Of a stretch of DNA of 64,000 bases, positions 31,478-41,636 are shown piece by piece (position 1 is the first letter of the stretch; every line of letters starts with the position of its first letter). The position numbers and the translations under genes were made by a program. Under the pieces are notes generated by a model that searched no databases, was not told the origin of the DNA, and saw only the letters and a program-made list of their open reading frames with translations. The stretch is from Gracilariopsis chorda (taxonomy: Eukaryota; Rhodophyta; Florideophyceae; Gracilariales; Gracilariaceae): the NCBI GenBank assembly GCA_003194525.1, contig NBIV01000226.1, forward strand, positions 1 through 64,000. Direction: 5' to 3'.

Positions 31478-33760
31478 TTGCATCGCAGCCGTCTACGTTG
31501 GAGAGATATTTTGCAACGCCCGAAGCATATGCGCACCTTGACAACCTTTCCTGCTTTGAAAAAGTGCGATTGTATCGCACGCTTCCTGCCTGCGTGCTTA
31601 TCCAATACGACGAATACAGCACTCATGTGCCCACAGACGACTGCGATCCGCCCATGTACATGGGAGACCGTACGGAAGGTGAGCAGTGCGTTGCAAGGAT
31701 CAGAGGTGTTTCACCGTCCTTCATTGAGCTCTTTGCTCTGCCCTTGCTTCTCATGAATCATGGTTCGAGCTCTTATGAAGACGCAAGGACTTTTAATGGA
31801 CATTAGTATGGAACGTATCGTGAAACTGCGATTGCAAGCGGACTGCTTGGGGACGGATCCGAGTTTGATATTGCATTTCAAGAACCAGTGCAGATCTACA
31901 GCACGCCGTCCGAGCTACGACGTCTGGTTGTCACACTATACCAACAAGGCGGAGACCGAGAGAAAATGGCCGTCGAAAACTGGGAGGCGCTATGTAGCGA
32001 CATACATGCAGGAGATGAGCAGCAACGAAAGCAAGGAATGTATTGACGTGTAGTGGAGATCTCAGACCGGCACGGTGGACGACTGCTACGCAATCACATC
32101 TTCTTGTCACAACACCTACAGCAGGATGATGCAGCATTGAGTGAGACAACTTGACCGCAACTACTCGAGACGCGCGAGTGTTACGAAATGCGTCAACGTT
32201 GCAGTCAAGGTACGCCACCTTAATACCTCGCCGAAGACAAGTCATTGACACCGTCATTGCCGCATTGAAACAACGTCAGGCGCTGCACGAGTGAACAAGC
32301 ACTCCTGGAAACGTGTTCGCGTTGTAAGGAATGGCAGGAACCGGAAAGACGTACGTGCTCAACGTCCTTCGCGATATCGCTGAGTCGGAAGGCATGCTGG
32401 CCTAAATTACTGCTATAACAGGTATTGCAGCGTCGTTTGACGAAGGTGGCCGCACGTTACATAGCCTGCTCGAAACGGGTGTAGCTAACAAGGACAATAC
32501 AAGCTGCACTACAGCCAATTTGTCAAAGTACGGTCCCCGATCTCAACGTGAAGAACTGCTACACGAAATAAAACTGCTCGTATTGGATGAGGCGTCCATG
32601 CTCTCACGAAAGCTCTTTGAACTCATAGATGCGTTGCTCAAAGATCTTTGCTGCAGTAGAATGGAAAAACCGCCTCCGTTTTGGGGGCTTGACCATCGTT
32701 CTATCCGGCGACTACTCTCAGCTGCTTCTATTGGTGCCACAGGTGTACATGGAGGCCCAGCCAAGTGGCAATGTGAGAAGAGTGTACACAAATATTCTCA
32801 ACGACTTGCCGTGGAAGAGTGATCTGTGAACATTGTGCCCGGTCGAAGTGCTGTATCTCACCAGACAAGTACGCTAAGCCGATGATCCGGCATTTTTGTC
32901 GCTGTTACGTTCCATCGCGCGGAACAAAGTATCCAACAACGCTCCACTACCACTCAGATCTACCGACGGAATGCAAAACGCTTACCACTTCCTTTGGAAG
33001 TTGCTCACAACACGACGCAAAAAGGATGGGGATCTCATCCAAATGCTCATTGCGTCCACAAACCAGTTGTTCGACGAACATAATGCGACAGCGCTCTATC
33101 TATTTCCTGGTGAGCGCTTCACTCTTTCGTCGGCGACAACCGTGCAACCTGATCATGAACAGAACCCAGAGCCTGACGCCACCAATGCTTTTGTTCCCGA
33201 GTTGGCATATCAGTATACATGTTCTGGAGTACCACCTCATAACTTGGATTTCACGATTTGTGTGGCAGTTATGGTCATTCGGAACGTGCTGCATCCTGCT
33301 TTGGTCAATGGAAAGCTGTTCCTAGTCATGAGTGTCGATCAGTTTACGATGTAGGTGCCTCAATTCGACGAGAACGGACAGGTGCAGTAACGATAGCTCC
33401 TCCATCCTATCGACTTCCAGTTTTCTTTCGCAGACATTCGCATGAATCGAAGACAGTTCCCCATTCGTCTTGCGTTTGCAGCTAACGTTCACAAAAGACA
33501 AGGAAAGACCTTGGATGGGTTGTTTGTGGATGTGCGATCCAACTTCTTCTGCGCCGGTCAGTTGTGTGTCCATTGTCGTGCGTTCGAAGGAACGACTATG
33601 TGCTGGTTCTGCATGACCCGCAGCTTACATCTGCGAATGCGCACGCAATTCATCCCATGTCTCTGGCCATCGCCAAACCAGTGCTGCCTGAAGCCATTCG
33701 GTTCTGCATCCCTCCACAACCGTAATCATATTTCTTGCGTTCTTCATTCACTGAGTTAAA
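31478..33760 (+). pseudogene. Helitron copy 2, PIF1-like helicase
   Basis: Frames in order: ERYFATPEAYAHLDNLSCFE (31,498); Walker A GTGKTYVLNVL (near 32,339); ITGIAASFDEGGRTLHSLL; Walker B LLVLDEASMLS (near 32,574-32,606); LIASTNQLFDEHN (near 33,046); and the C-terminal FPIRLAFAANVHKRQGKTLD segment (33,455-33,515), typical of PIF1/Helitron motif VI. At least six stops or shifts separate them, including TAA near 32,403. Confidence 0.8.
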
Positions 33761-33989
33761 CTACTCTTTTTATCACTCCTCCACCGCAGCGTGCAGAGCC
33801 GCCCATGGCCGAAGGCCGCTTCCTCTTGTGGCACAGATAATGATTTTCTCATTATAACAAACTTTACCAAACACGTTTTAATGAATGAGATGTTACCTCT
33901 TCTTTCTATGCAACGAACACACTGCAACTTTAGTAGTCCGTATCGTATAACGCAGTCGAGAAAAGATCGCAAATCTCTGTTGAGGTCCG

Positions 33990-34817
33990 TAGATCTTTTG
34001 GGTATGGCGTTGTACTACATGAGACATGACGAAAAGCCTATCAGTTGTGTCCTTTATTTGGCATAGTTCCTTCGTCCCTTAGCGTGTGAATGACTATGCA
34101 TTACATGTACTTCTTAGAGCTACAACAGCAGATCTCGAAGACAGATTTGGCGTGCGTTGGCCTTCCTTTGAAGAAAAAAGAGCATCTGCTTCATTGCTTG
34201 AGAACAGCAGACATTGCGGTCCGTTGCATAAAGTGTTTTTCGCAATAACCGATGGAGGCCGTTTCAAATGTCAAGAGTATGGTGATGCTAACCTGCATAA
34301 TGCGTACTTTGAAGGGTAAACGCAACCAATGGAAATCACGAATCTGCTCGTTTTCAACTTGTTTGGAGAGAGCATCCACGCCGCGATAAGCGTTCCAGGA
34401 GGCTAGCATGACATCAAACTCGCGATTCTCTCCAGACTATACTATCCACAACTCTTAGACATTATGACTCCTCCCAGTATGGCTATCCTCGATGACTTTG
34501 CATTTGTTATTAATACAAAGTGCACTAATGGTAAGATCGTACGGGCAAGAAAGACAAACGAGTCACGCTACATTCCGGAGTCCGAAGAACTCGCAGCTAT
34601 AGACATCGTTCTCCAGCGCATAATGCCAAGCGAGAGGAATTGTGCTGAGTGGGGTATACGTTCTATCAAAGGTCCCTTCCCGCGACTCCAATCAACGCTG
34701 ACCACAGATTCAAAGCGAAGAATCATAATGATAGAGCTGGATGTGTGTTTACTTAACTTTCGCACCCGTACTATGGGTAGGAATCAAGTCGGAAAGACAT
34801 ACAACCCGTCCACATAG
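33990..34817 (+). pseudogene. DDE transposase relic (DDE_Tnp_4-like)
   Basis: Three frames join as one protein. FFAITDGGRFKCQEYGDANL (first Asp) lies near 34,227-34,290. The sequence reading TNLLVFNLFGESIHAAISVPG follows, then AILDDFAFVIN (second Asp, near 34,486) and NCAEWGIRSIKGPFPRL (catalytic Glu, near 34,638-34,690). Breaks are a stop at 34,317, a stop near 34,407 and a shift near 34,450. The spacing of D, D and E and the AEWG context fit the Harbinger/ISL2EU-like DDE class. It is unrelated in detail to the Harbinger copy at 2.2 kb. It begins just after Helitron copy 2, with no visible terminal repeats. Confidence 0.7.
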
Positions 34818-36387
34818 TGAGCGCATGACGCAGCTCAAGGAGTAAAGTGCGCAAATGCCAGGAAAGAGAGCTTTAACGCGCAGGTAGCCCGCAAGGAAAA
34901 GCCTGCGCGAGCGGGCAAGCTTTGCAAACTTGCTGTAAGGAAGGTCGGTTCTGTTACTGCATTTGTTTTTTCTGCCCCGGCGCTGAGAGCCTTCCCAATA
35001 AAGCCTGTACGTTTTCACCGAGGCCGAAAATCATCCTTTTGTTGTCTTTCATGCTTTTTTTTGGTTTCATTCAGGGCAGCAACATTTTTGTGCAAAATTT
35101 GTAATCATGACTTTTCGATTGTAAAGAATCGTTGCGTTCTGCTTACGGATAGACATAGAACCAGAAATCATGCCCTTGAACTCTGTCATAGACTTGATCC
35201 TGCTTGCGATCATCTTCTCTGTTTTCGGTTTCTTCGCATATATACCAGCCTGTGAGATTGGTCTGCAGTATGCATTTGCACCGATTTTTGTCCCTTTTTT
35301 GTCATTTTTTGCTCCAATATTGTTCGGGTCTTGATTTACTTCTGAGTTGGTGTTCTGAACTTCTACTAGTTTGACTGCGATTGTTCTTGGATCTCGCGAG
35401 CAATTCGTTTTGCATGAAGAACATCTCGTTGACAAGATGGGTGTTCAGGCGGTTTCCTTGCATTGAAAGGGTTTTTAAACTTATTCTTCAGAAAATGCAT
35501 ATTTTGAGAGCGTTAAAAGTTTGCTTTGCTTCAAAATTTAATTTTCTGCTTCACAGCAACCCATATATTGGCAATAATAGGTTGTACTATCTTTAAAATA
35601 TCTAGCAGAGCAGCCAAATTCATTTTGCGGTAGTTCCAAGCACCATAGCGACCTTTAGTAGGCATTTTTGGAGACTGCTTAGATTGGCAGCATCGGTAAC
35701 TGAAGTTGTGGTTGGTGGCTGAGATAAAGAACAAAGTGATACGGAGTACTAGCTTGTGCCATGGTTGCGAGACGGGATGTGGAGGATGGAAGGCGCACTC
35801 GAGATCCTACGAGCTCCTACAAGCTGCGTTTCCCATTCCACACAGCGGTGGAAGTGAAGAGGTTTCTGTTTCTGCTTTGGCGCCAATAACTGGCGATGTG
35901 GTTTGACGGGCAATTTCTGAAGACCACTACACGCGCCAAAATTCTGGTGAGCTGGCGTTCTGTTTATTTCTGCATGCACCCAATCTACAAGATGGCCTCC
36001 ACAGTACCATTTCAGTTTTGACATTTCCCAATCCAACTTTAATAGATTTAGAAATTAGATTCCTGAAAATCGGGGAGAAAATATTAAAGAAGACTCCCAA
36101 CGCAAAAGGCAATCAAGTTACATACCGATCCATCCTCAGTTGGCATCATCTTGAACCACGGTTTTACAGTAAGAGCCGGCCTGGCACCATCAGGTGCAAT
36201 CATCATCAACAGGCAAAGTTTAGAGCCACCACCTGCCCAAAATTCCCCTTCATCACATTTATTGTTGAACCAAACGGCAATCAGTTCATTTACGAATTGG
36301 TACACCCCGCAAGCTCAAGTATAAGTATCTCAGCAATTCTATCTCAGTTCGCATCCTTGTTTGCGAGCTGAGCGCACAAAACAAATA
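34818..36387. other. No gene seen; upstream region of the p24 gene
   Basis: Many short overlapping frames on both strands, none with a recognised motif. A plus reading from an ATG near 35,760 (MVARRDVEDGRRTR) has coding-like composition but hits a stop near 35,886. The last 300 bp presumably contain the p24 promoter; no clear TATA box was identified. Confidence 0.35.
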
Positions 36388-37080
36388 ATGAATTCACAAA
36401 CCGAGCCGCGTCGAGTCGCGGTCATCTCTACCGTTCTTTCTGTATATGCTCTTCTTGTGCTTGCAGTACACACCTCGGAGGCCTCTTCGCTCACTTTTGA
36501 GCTCCCGTATGGACAACGAAAATGCTTCACTGAACAACTACCGCCGAGATCTATTTGTCGAGGTACTATTCATGTAGCAAGCGGCAAAGGCGAGATGAGT
36601 CTGGATCTATTCGTGAGCGATATGCGCGGTACCGTGCAGTTCCATAAACAAGACGTGAACACAGTCAAGTTCTCATTTAAGACCGGCTTATTTCAGACGC
36701 ACACCGTTCAGGACTATCGGTTTTGTGTGATCAACCAGGTGCATCCTCACTCCCACTCAACGCCGGGTGCAGTTCGACGCGTCACTTTGGATGTTGATAT
36801 TGTAAAAGACAAGGATGACGAAAGTACGAGCCGCCTTGCCAAACAGGAACATGCCGACAAGATCTACAACGATTTTATGATGGTGTCTCAATCGGTCGAT
36901 AGTATCATTGAGAAGATGGACGAACTCCGAGAAAAGGAGGCAAATCTCACCAATATTAACAAGCAGACCACAACAACAATATTCAGACTGAGCATGCTTG
37001 CATGCCTTTTCACTGTCGCTGCGGGCGTGGCTAACTTCCTCTCTCTAAAGACATTTTTCAAGCGGAAAAAGCTCGCATGA
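36388..37080 (+). CDS. p24 (emp24/gp25L/TMED) cargo receptor
   Basis: An intron-free gene of 230 codons from the ATG at 36,388. It has an N-terminal signal peptide (hydrophobic core VAVISTVLSVYALLVLAV), then a GOLD domain starting SLTFELPYGQRKCFTEQL with paired cysteines (Cys in RKCFTE and in SICRG). A coiled-coil follows (SVDSIIEKMDELREKEANL), then one membrane helix near the C-terminus and the tail TFFKRKKLA. The tail carries an FF motif for COPII and a KKxx dilysine signal for COPI return to the ER. p24 proteins cycle between ER and Golgi and sort cargo, including GPI-anchored proteins. An AATAAA at 37,229-37,234 is a candidate polyadenylation signal. All features are intact, so it is likely functional. 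Confidence 0.95.
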   Translation: MNSQTEPRRVAVISTVLSVYALLVLAVHTSEASSLTFELPYGQRKCFTEQLPPRSICRGTIHVASGKGEMSLDLFVSDMRGTVQFHKQDVNTVKFSFKTGLFQTHTVQDYRFCVINQVHPHSHSTPGAVRRVTLDVDIVKDKDDESTSRLAKQEHADKIYNDFMMVSQSVDSIIEKMDELREKEANLTNINKQTTTTIFRLSMLACLFTVAAGVANFLSLKTFFKRKKLA

Positions 37081-37718
37081 CAATTTCAGTCACAACGCTA
37101 GCTAGCATGCGTGCATAGATCCTTGACAGTTCCCATTCTCAGTTTCTGTTGTAACCCGTCCTCATTCATGTCCACGGTGGCGAACGTCGTCAGCATGATA
37201 TACACCTGGTGAGGATTATCTGTGTGGCAATAAACGCGCACTCACTTCTTGGCTCACTCTCAAGAATTGCAACATCGAGTCGCGGGTTTTAAGTGCAAAT
37301 GCTTCCTGCGTGGTCTCATCGTACTGGGTCTTGCATGCATCCTTTTTCGGAAAGCAGTAAATCGGGTTTGGTGTGAGTTTTGGCCTCTAGCTCCTGCGGC
37401 CCGAAGGACAATGGCGTCTGCGTCTTGAGGAGGAGGACTGCTCGCACCATGATCCGTCACTAGGTAACGGTATGTAAAGAGTACATATTTTGCCTTAGCC
37501 TTCTTACGTGGGTGTCACGCATTACTCTTTTGGCCTTAAATTTGGTGGCATCCCAAAGTAAACGTCACAACCCTTCAACGCCATCCTAAGCCTTTTTGGA
37601 GCCTCAATGCCCCATAAGCCTTTCTCTGGCTTCCTGTGACATTCACAACCCATCAGTGCTGGTCCGTCTGTTCCGCGCCAATGGCAATCAAGCGTCTCAC
37701 CGCAACCTCAACATCTTC
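37081..37718. other. Intergenic region between p24 and debranching enzyme
   Basis: It holds the p24 3' flank with AATAAA at 37,229 and the debranching-enzyme 5' flank. The downstream frame is open from 37,596 but starts with TTG, so 37,596-37,718 is probably untranslated or part of an unseen upstream exon. Confidence 0.5.
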
Positions 37719-40480
37719 ATGACCGCTATGGGTTATTCAACTCCGCAACGCCAGTCTCTCCCTGTCGTCAATGAGCACGCCGCTCCGATGCAAAGCAGTG
37801 ATTTGCCCACCGATGTTGTGTACGCAGGTCGCGAGGTATGCGGTGAACTACCAATGGCAGAGGCACGAGAGATACTTGTTACTAATGGTATAGGTGGATA
37901 CGCGTCCATGACCCTTGCTAATTCGTTAAGCCGGTCGTATCACGGATTACTAATCGCTGCGTTACGTCCTCCACTGGATCGCACTCTATTACTGTCCAAG
38001 CTCAGCGAGTCAGTTTGCTACCTTGACAAGCATTATCACCTTTCGACGGATCGAAGAAAGAAACACGCGCTTAAAAAGCAGAGTACTTCGACGCGAACAT
38101 CTCGACAACAGAACAAAGAACGTGAAAAAGAAACGAATGGTCTAGCGCGAGCAGAGACTGGTTCAGAGCGACCTGATTTCGCACCTCCCATATGGCGTAA
38201 TGATGGGATCTCGACCGCGCTATCAAAGCTGCACGAAGATGAAGTTGTAACTCCTGCTGGGTTTGAACTGCTAGAATCATTTCGCTTGGAAGGGACGGTT
38301 CCTGTCTTTTCGTATAGTATAGCAGATGCTGTTCTCGAGAAGAGAATGTGGATGAAGCATGGCCAGAACACGGTATATGTCACATACTACCTTCGCCGTG
38401 CCACCCAAGCTATTGAACTTCGAATGAAAGCTTTGGTGAACCACCGAAATCATCACGATAGGACTTCGTGTGTCAGACCACCGTTTAACTATTCGGCAAA
38501 CGTGGGACGCAACGGTTCTACTGTGTCTGTGCTGTTCACAACCCGAGAGCATCACGAAACTACTTTGTCCATGATGATCAGTCGCGGAAGAGCTGACCTC
38601 ACGAACGAGTGGGTAAGAGGTTTTGTTCTTGCCGAAGAGCGCATGCGAGGGCTTCCGCATGTGGACGATAACTTGCACGCAGCCACGTTCGTAGTAGAAC
38701 TTCCGCCCGGAGGAGTTGTGACATTCGTGGCAACAGCTGAATCCAATGCGTCACAGATTAGTCTCGATGGGGAAGCGGAATTAGCAATGCAGCATGCGTA
38801 TGAAAGATCATTGCTTCAGAAGTTTGAAGATGCACGACACCGAGCGTTTCAAAGAAGAATGGAATTTGAGGACAGGCATTCATGCTCGGAGTCCTCCCCG
38901 TATTCTGACTCTAGTCGTTCCGCACCAGTGAAGCGAAGGCGAAAACGACGCAGCGTTGAACCGAACATCAAACAGCTTGTACTTGCTGCTGACCAGTTCA
39001 TCATCTCTAGAGGGGGAGGTAGATCTGTTGTGGCAGGGTTTCATTGGTTCACAGACTGGGCAAGAGATGTACGTTTGACCGTCGTGCAGCGGCTGATAGC
39101 CCCCCGTCCTCGAATCCACACGTACCGAACCGATCATCTAACTGATACCCTTCTTGGGTTTCTTACGTGCTATGCGCTGCTTTTCACAGACCATGATATC
39201 TTTGCCAGGGCTTACTATTGTGACGGGACGATACGATGTCGCTCGATCTATTCTTCAGACATTCTCCAAGTACGGTAAGTTGTTCTAACCCTTGGACCGC
39301 AGCGCTACTATGTCAGTAATAATCAAAGGAAACACCCTGAACCGTGTAGCTGACTTGCAGGGATTATGAATGAATGGCTCACTTCTCGAATGTGATCAAA
39401 AGTGAGCCTGGGTATGCTTCCCAACCGGTTTCCAGATGACGGCTCAGCTCCGACAGAAGAAGATTACGACAACGCAGACGGTACGGTATGTTATGTCTTT
39501 GAATTTCCATTTCCTAGACCGAATTCGAGGAACAAAAAGCTAGGTCATGATTTAGCTAACGACTGTTGCAACGTGTTTTGAAGCAGCTTTGGTACTTTGA
39601 AGCGATTCGGGCGTATTATATGGCCACCGGAGACTTGGAACTGCTTGTGGAGCTGTATCCCATTCTTCAGAACATTATCCATCACCATTGCAAAGGAACA
39701 AGATTCGGAATAAAGCAGGACTCGGATGGTTTACTACGAGCCGGATGTCCAGGGTTGGCGTTGACATGGATGGACGCCAAGACCAACATTGTATATACTC
39801 AAAGAGATGGGAAACCTGTAGAACTTGCGGCATTGTGGTATAATGCGTTGAACTGCATGGCGTTCTTTGCTGCTGAGTTGGAGAAAGAAGATGAATGCGA
39901 CCTTTTCACCGGAATGGCTGATGTTAATGAACAGTCGTTTCAAGAAAAGTTTTGGAACGAAGAAAAGGATTACTGCTATGACGTGATTGAAGGAGGATCG
40001 TCGCAGACGGAGCGGGATTCTTCTCTGAGGCCAAACCAATTGATCGCTGCTTCATTGAACTGGAGCCCTCTCACAGAGGAACAAAGATTTCTTGTTCTAG
40101 AAGCATGCTCTTCACATTTGTTAACATCGCACGCTATCCGAACGCTGTCACCAGATGACCCAAGATACCAAGGCGTGTATCTTGGAGACATATTTGCGAG
40201 GGATAATGCGTATCATCAAGGCATTGGTTGGGCATGGTTACTCGGACCATTTGTTCTGGCGCACCTGAGAGTTTTTGGGAACCGTGAATTGGCTCGTGAA
40301 TTCGTGTTGCCGATATTGAGATCACATCTTAATGAGGCTGGTGTCGGGCAGGTGAGTGAAATTTTCGACGGTGATCCTCCTCACCGCGCACGGGGATGCA
40401 TTGCACAGGCTTGGTCGGTTGCGGAGTTACTACGGGCTTGGATGGCAACGGAAATGGATGACTTTTTCGAAGATGAATAG
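37719..40480 (+). CDS. Glycogen debranching enzyme, amylo-alpha-1,6-glucosidase type (GH133-like), four exons
   Basis: Exons 37,719-39,068, 39,190-39,274, 39,403-39,485 and 39,587-40,480 join in frame to about 803 residues. Introns of 121, 128 and 101 bp start GTACGT, GTAAGT and GTATGT and end AG. The N-terminal domain shows [18 protein letters not shown] and [18 protein letters not shown]. The catalytic (alpha/alpha)6 domain shows [11 protein letters not shown], spliced to [16 protein letters not shown], then [54 protein letters not shown] and [20 protein letters not shown]. Two basic inserts (near 38,050-38,150 and 38,930) lengthen it beyond the usual bacterial size of about 650-720. It hydrolyses alpha-1,6 branches of glycogen or starch. 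The start is the first in-frame ATG; 37,728 is an alternative. Confidence 0.93.
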
Positions 40481-40495
40481 TTTGTATATGGGTAT

Positions 40496-41233
40496 TTATT
40501 TGCTCAGGCTAATATGGTGGGCATTTGTACCCAATGAACATAGTACAGTCTTGACGGGTACGGTGAGCGACTGGGAGTGTAAGGGTACTCCGGTTTCGTA
40601 TGTGTTGAAAATAGCTTGTTGTTCAGTTGTGGCGAATGACATGTGGGGAAGGGGGTTTTCAAAAAAGGGGGGTAGATTATGTTGGTTGAAGACGTGATTG
40701 ATGATTTGGATGAGACGAAGTGTTGGTGAGTCGGGGCCGATATCGGACAGCATTGCGGATATGTAAATGGTATTGGGATTGTTGTGACTGCGGAAGGAGC
40801 GTATTATCGGAGATACTCGCACGGTATATTGTGGGACTTTGGCTAGTGCTGTTTTGAGCTTTGGGAGGAGCTTCTTTTGGAAGATGGGTTGAGGGAGTAT
40901 TGCAGGTCTTGACAGGCTTACATGCATGTTTGATAGAATGGTCATTCGAGGTGCTGTAGGTGTGTGAACACGTAGGTTGTTCAAAAGCGCGCTTGTAAAG
41001 TGTTGAAGGTCTGGGTGGTGGATAGGAATGTATATGTGAAGCAGGTAAGTTGGAATGATTGGCGGTGGGGATGACGATAAGGGGATCACAGGTGGTAGAG
41101 GAATGGATGTGTCGCAGGTGAGTGGTTTGTCGGAAAACGAAGGAGGTGGGGGTGGTGGGGGTAGCGGGTTTGGTGGTGGGGTGGACGGAGGCGTGGAAGA
41201 AGGAGAGGATTGGTATGACTTTAACGAATTCAT
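40496..41233 (-). CDS. USB1: U6 snRNA 3'-5' phosphodiesterase
   Basis: An intact frame of 245 residues, close to the human protein's 265. A Pro/Ser-rich N-terminus (residues 10-60) precedes a 2H phosphoesterase fold with both His-x-Ser motifs: H104-V-S106 (NMHVSLSRP) and H197-M-S199 (PLPHMSFA). The residues between, including the ILPQPIFQKKLLPKL helix, fit the USB1 family. It trims the U-tail of U6 snRNA and leaves a 2',3'-cyclic or 3' phosphate end, in the nucleus. The stop codon lies 15 bp from that of the convergent debranching enzyme. The ATG lies 9 bp beyond the stop codon of the small upstream gene, in the same frame, so the two may share a transcript. The symbol is by family recognition. 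Confidence 0.85.
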   Translation of the reverse strand: MNSLKSYQSSPSSTPPSTPPPNPLPPPPPPPSFSDKPLTCDTSIPLPPVIPLSSSPPPIIPTYLLHIYIPIHHPDLQHFTSALLNNLRVHTPTAPRMTILSNMHVSLSRPAILPQPIFQKKLLPKLKTALAKVPQYTVRVSPIIRSFRSHNNPNTIYISAMLSDIGPDSPTLRLIQIINHVFNQHNLPPFFENPLPHMSFATTEQQAIFNTYETGVPLHSQSLTVPVKTVLCSLGTNAHHISLSK

Positions 41234-41242
41234 TTGTAGCGG

Positions 41243-41636
41243 TCAGTCGTCGTGGATCAAGGTTTGCTCGAGGGTGTGAAACTGCTGCTGCAACTGTGCC
41301 ATCTTGGGGCGATTCGCGGCGAGCAAAGATTGGCGCTGCTCCGGGGTGGAACGTTCGATGAGCGCATCGAAAGCGCTCAACGTGTGCTGAGTGGCGCGTT
41401 TGGCGTCGTTGAAATCGTCCTCAAAGTACACGGTTCCCAGTGATTGTTGCGCGCTGCACGGCGATGCACATGAGAAATGGGTTGGTGAGCGTTTTGTATG
41501 TTTATGGGCGCACGCCACTAATTCGGAAAGCGTGGTAGTGAGTGTTTTATATTTTTATGCGGAAGGGGTGGGTTTTGAGGACTTACTCTTGTAGAGACAT
41601 GTTGGCCTCTGCGAAAAGCTCGTTGACGTCGTCCAT
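41243..41636 (-). CDS. Small two-exon helical protein, unknown
   Basis: Exon 1 (41,636-41,587) starts with an ATG and reads MDDVNELFAEANMSLQ. The donor GTAAGT and acceptor TGCAG bound a 124-bp intron (41,586-41,463). Exon 2 (41,462-41,243) continues in frame with AQQSLGTVYFEDDFNDAKRA and ends FHTLEQTLIHDD. The product is about 87 residues, acidic at the start and probably a helical hairpin, with no signal peptide or membrane segment. I do not recognise the family. The next in-frame ATG beyond its stop is that of USB1. Exon structure is inferred from splice signals; an unspliced reading from 41,518 opens with a non-ATG codon and is less likely. Confidence 0.55.

Larger units (their letters stand above)
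29290..33828 (+). mobile_element. Helitron copy 2 (distinct subfamily)
   Basis: It has the same module order as copies 1 and 3: a Cys-rich N-terminal piece (CKYCRYVLLGKKQPEC near 29,338-29,385), the FMDMSYVTGGGTSFL segment near 29,534, Rep, and a PIF1 helicase. Protein-level similarity to the others is clear, but at the DNA level it is much more distant than copies 1 and 3 are to each other. The 3' end is put at CTTG (33,825-33,828), after GGCCGAAGGCCGC (33,808-33,820). The 5' end was not found and may lie below 29,290. Confidence 0.75.

Noticed and set aside
35067-35435. Minus-strand 122-codon ORF
   Set aside because: Composition is lysine/asparagine-rich without motifs, and opposing frames are equally open; not supported as a gene.
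37596-37718. Upstream start of the debranching enzyme at 37,596
   Set aside because: The codon is TTG; the first in-frame ATG is 37,719, and the intervening residues do not resemble the family.
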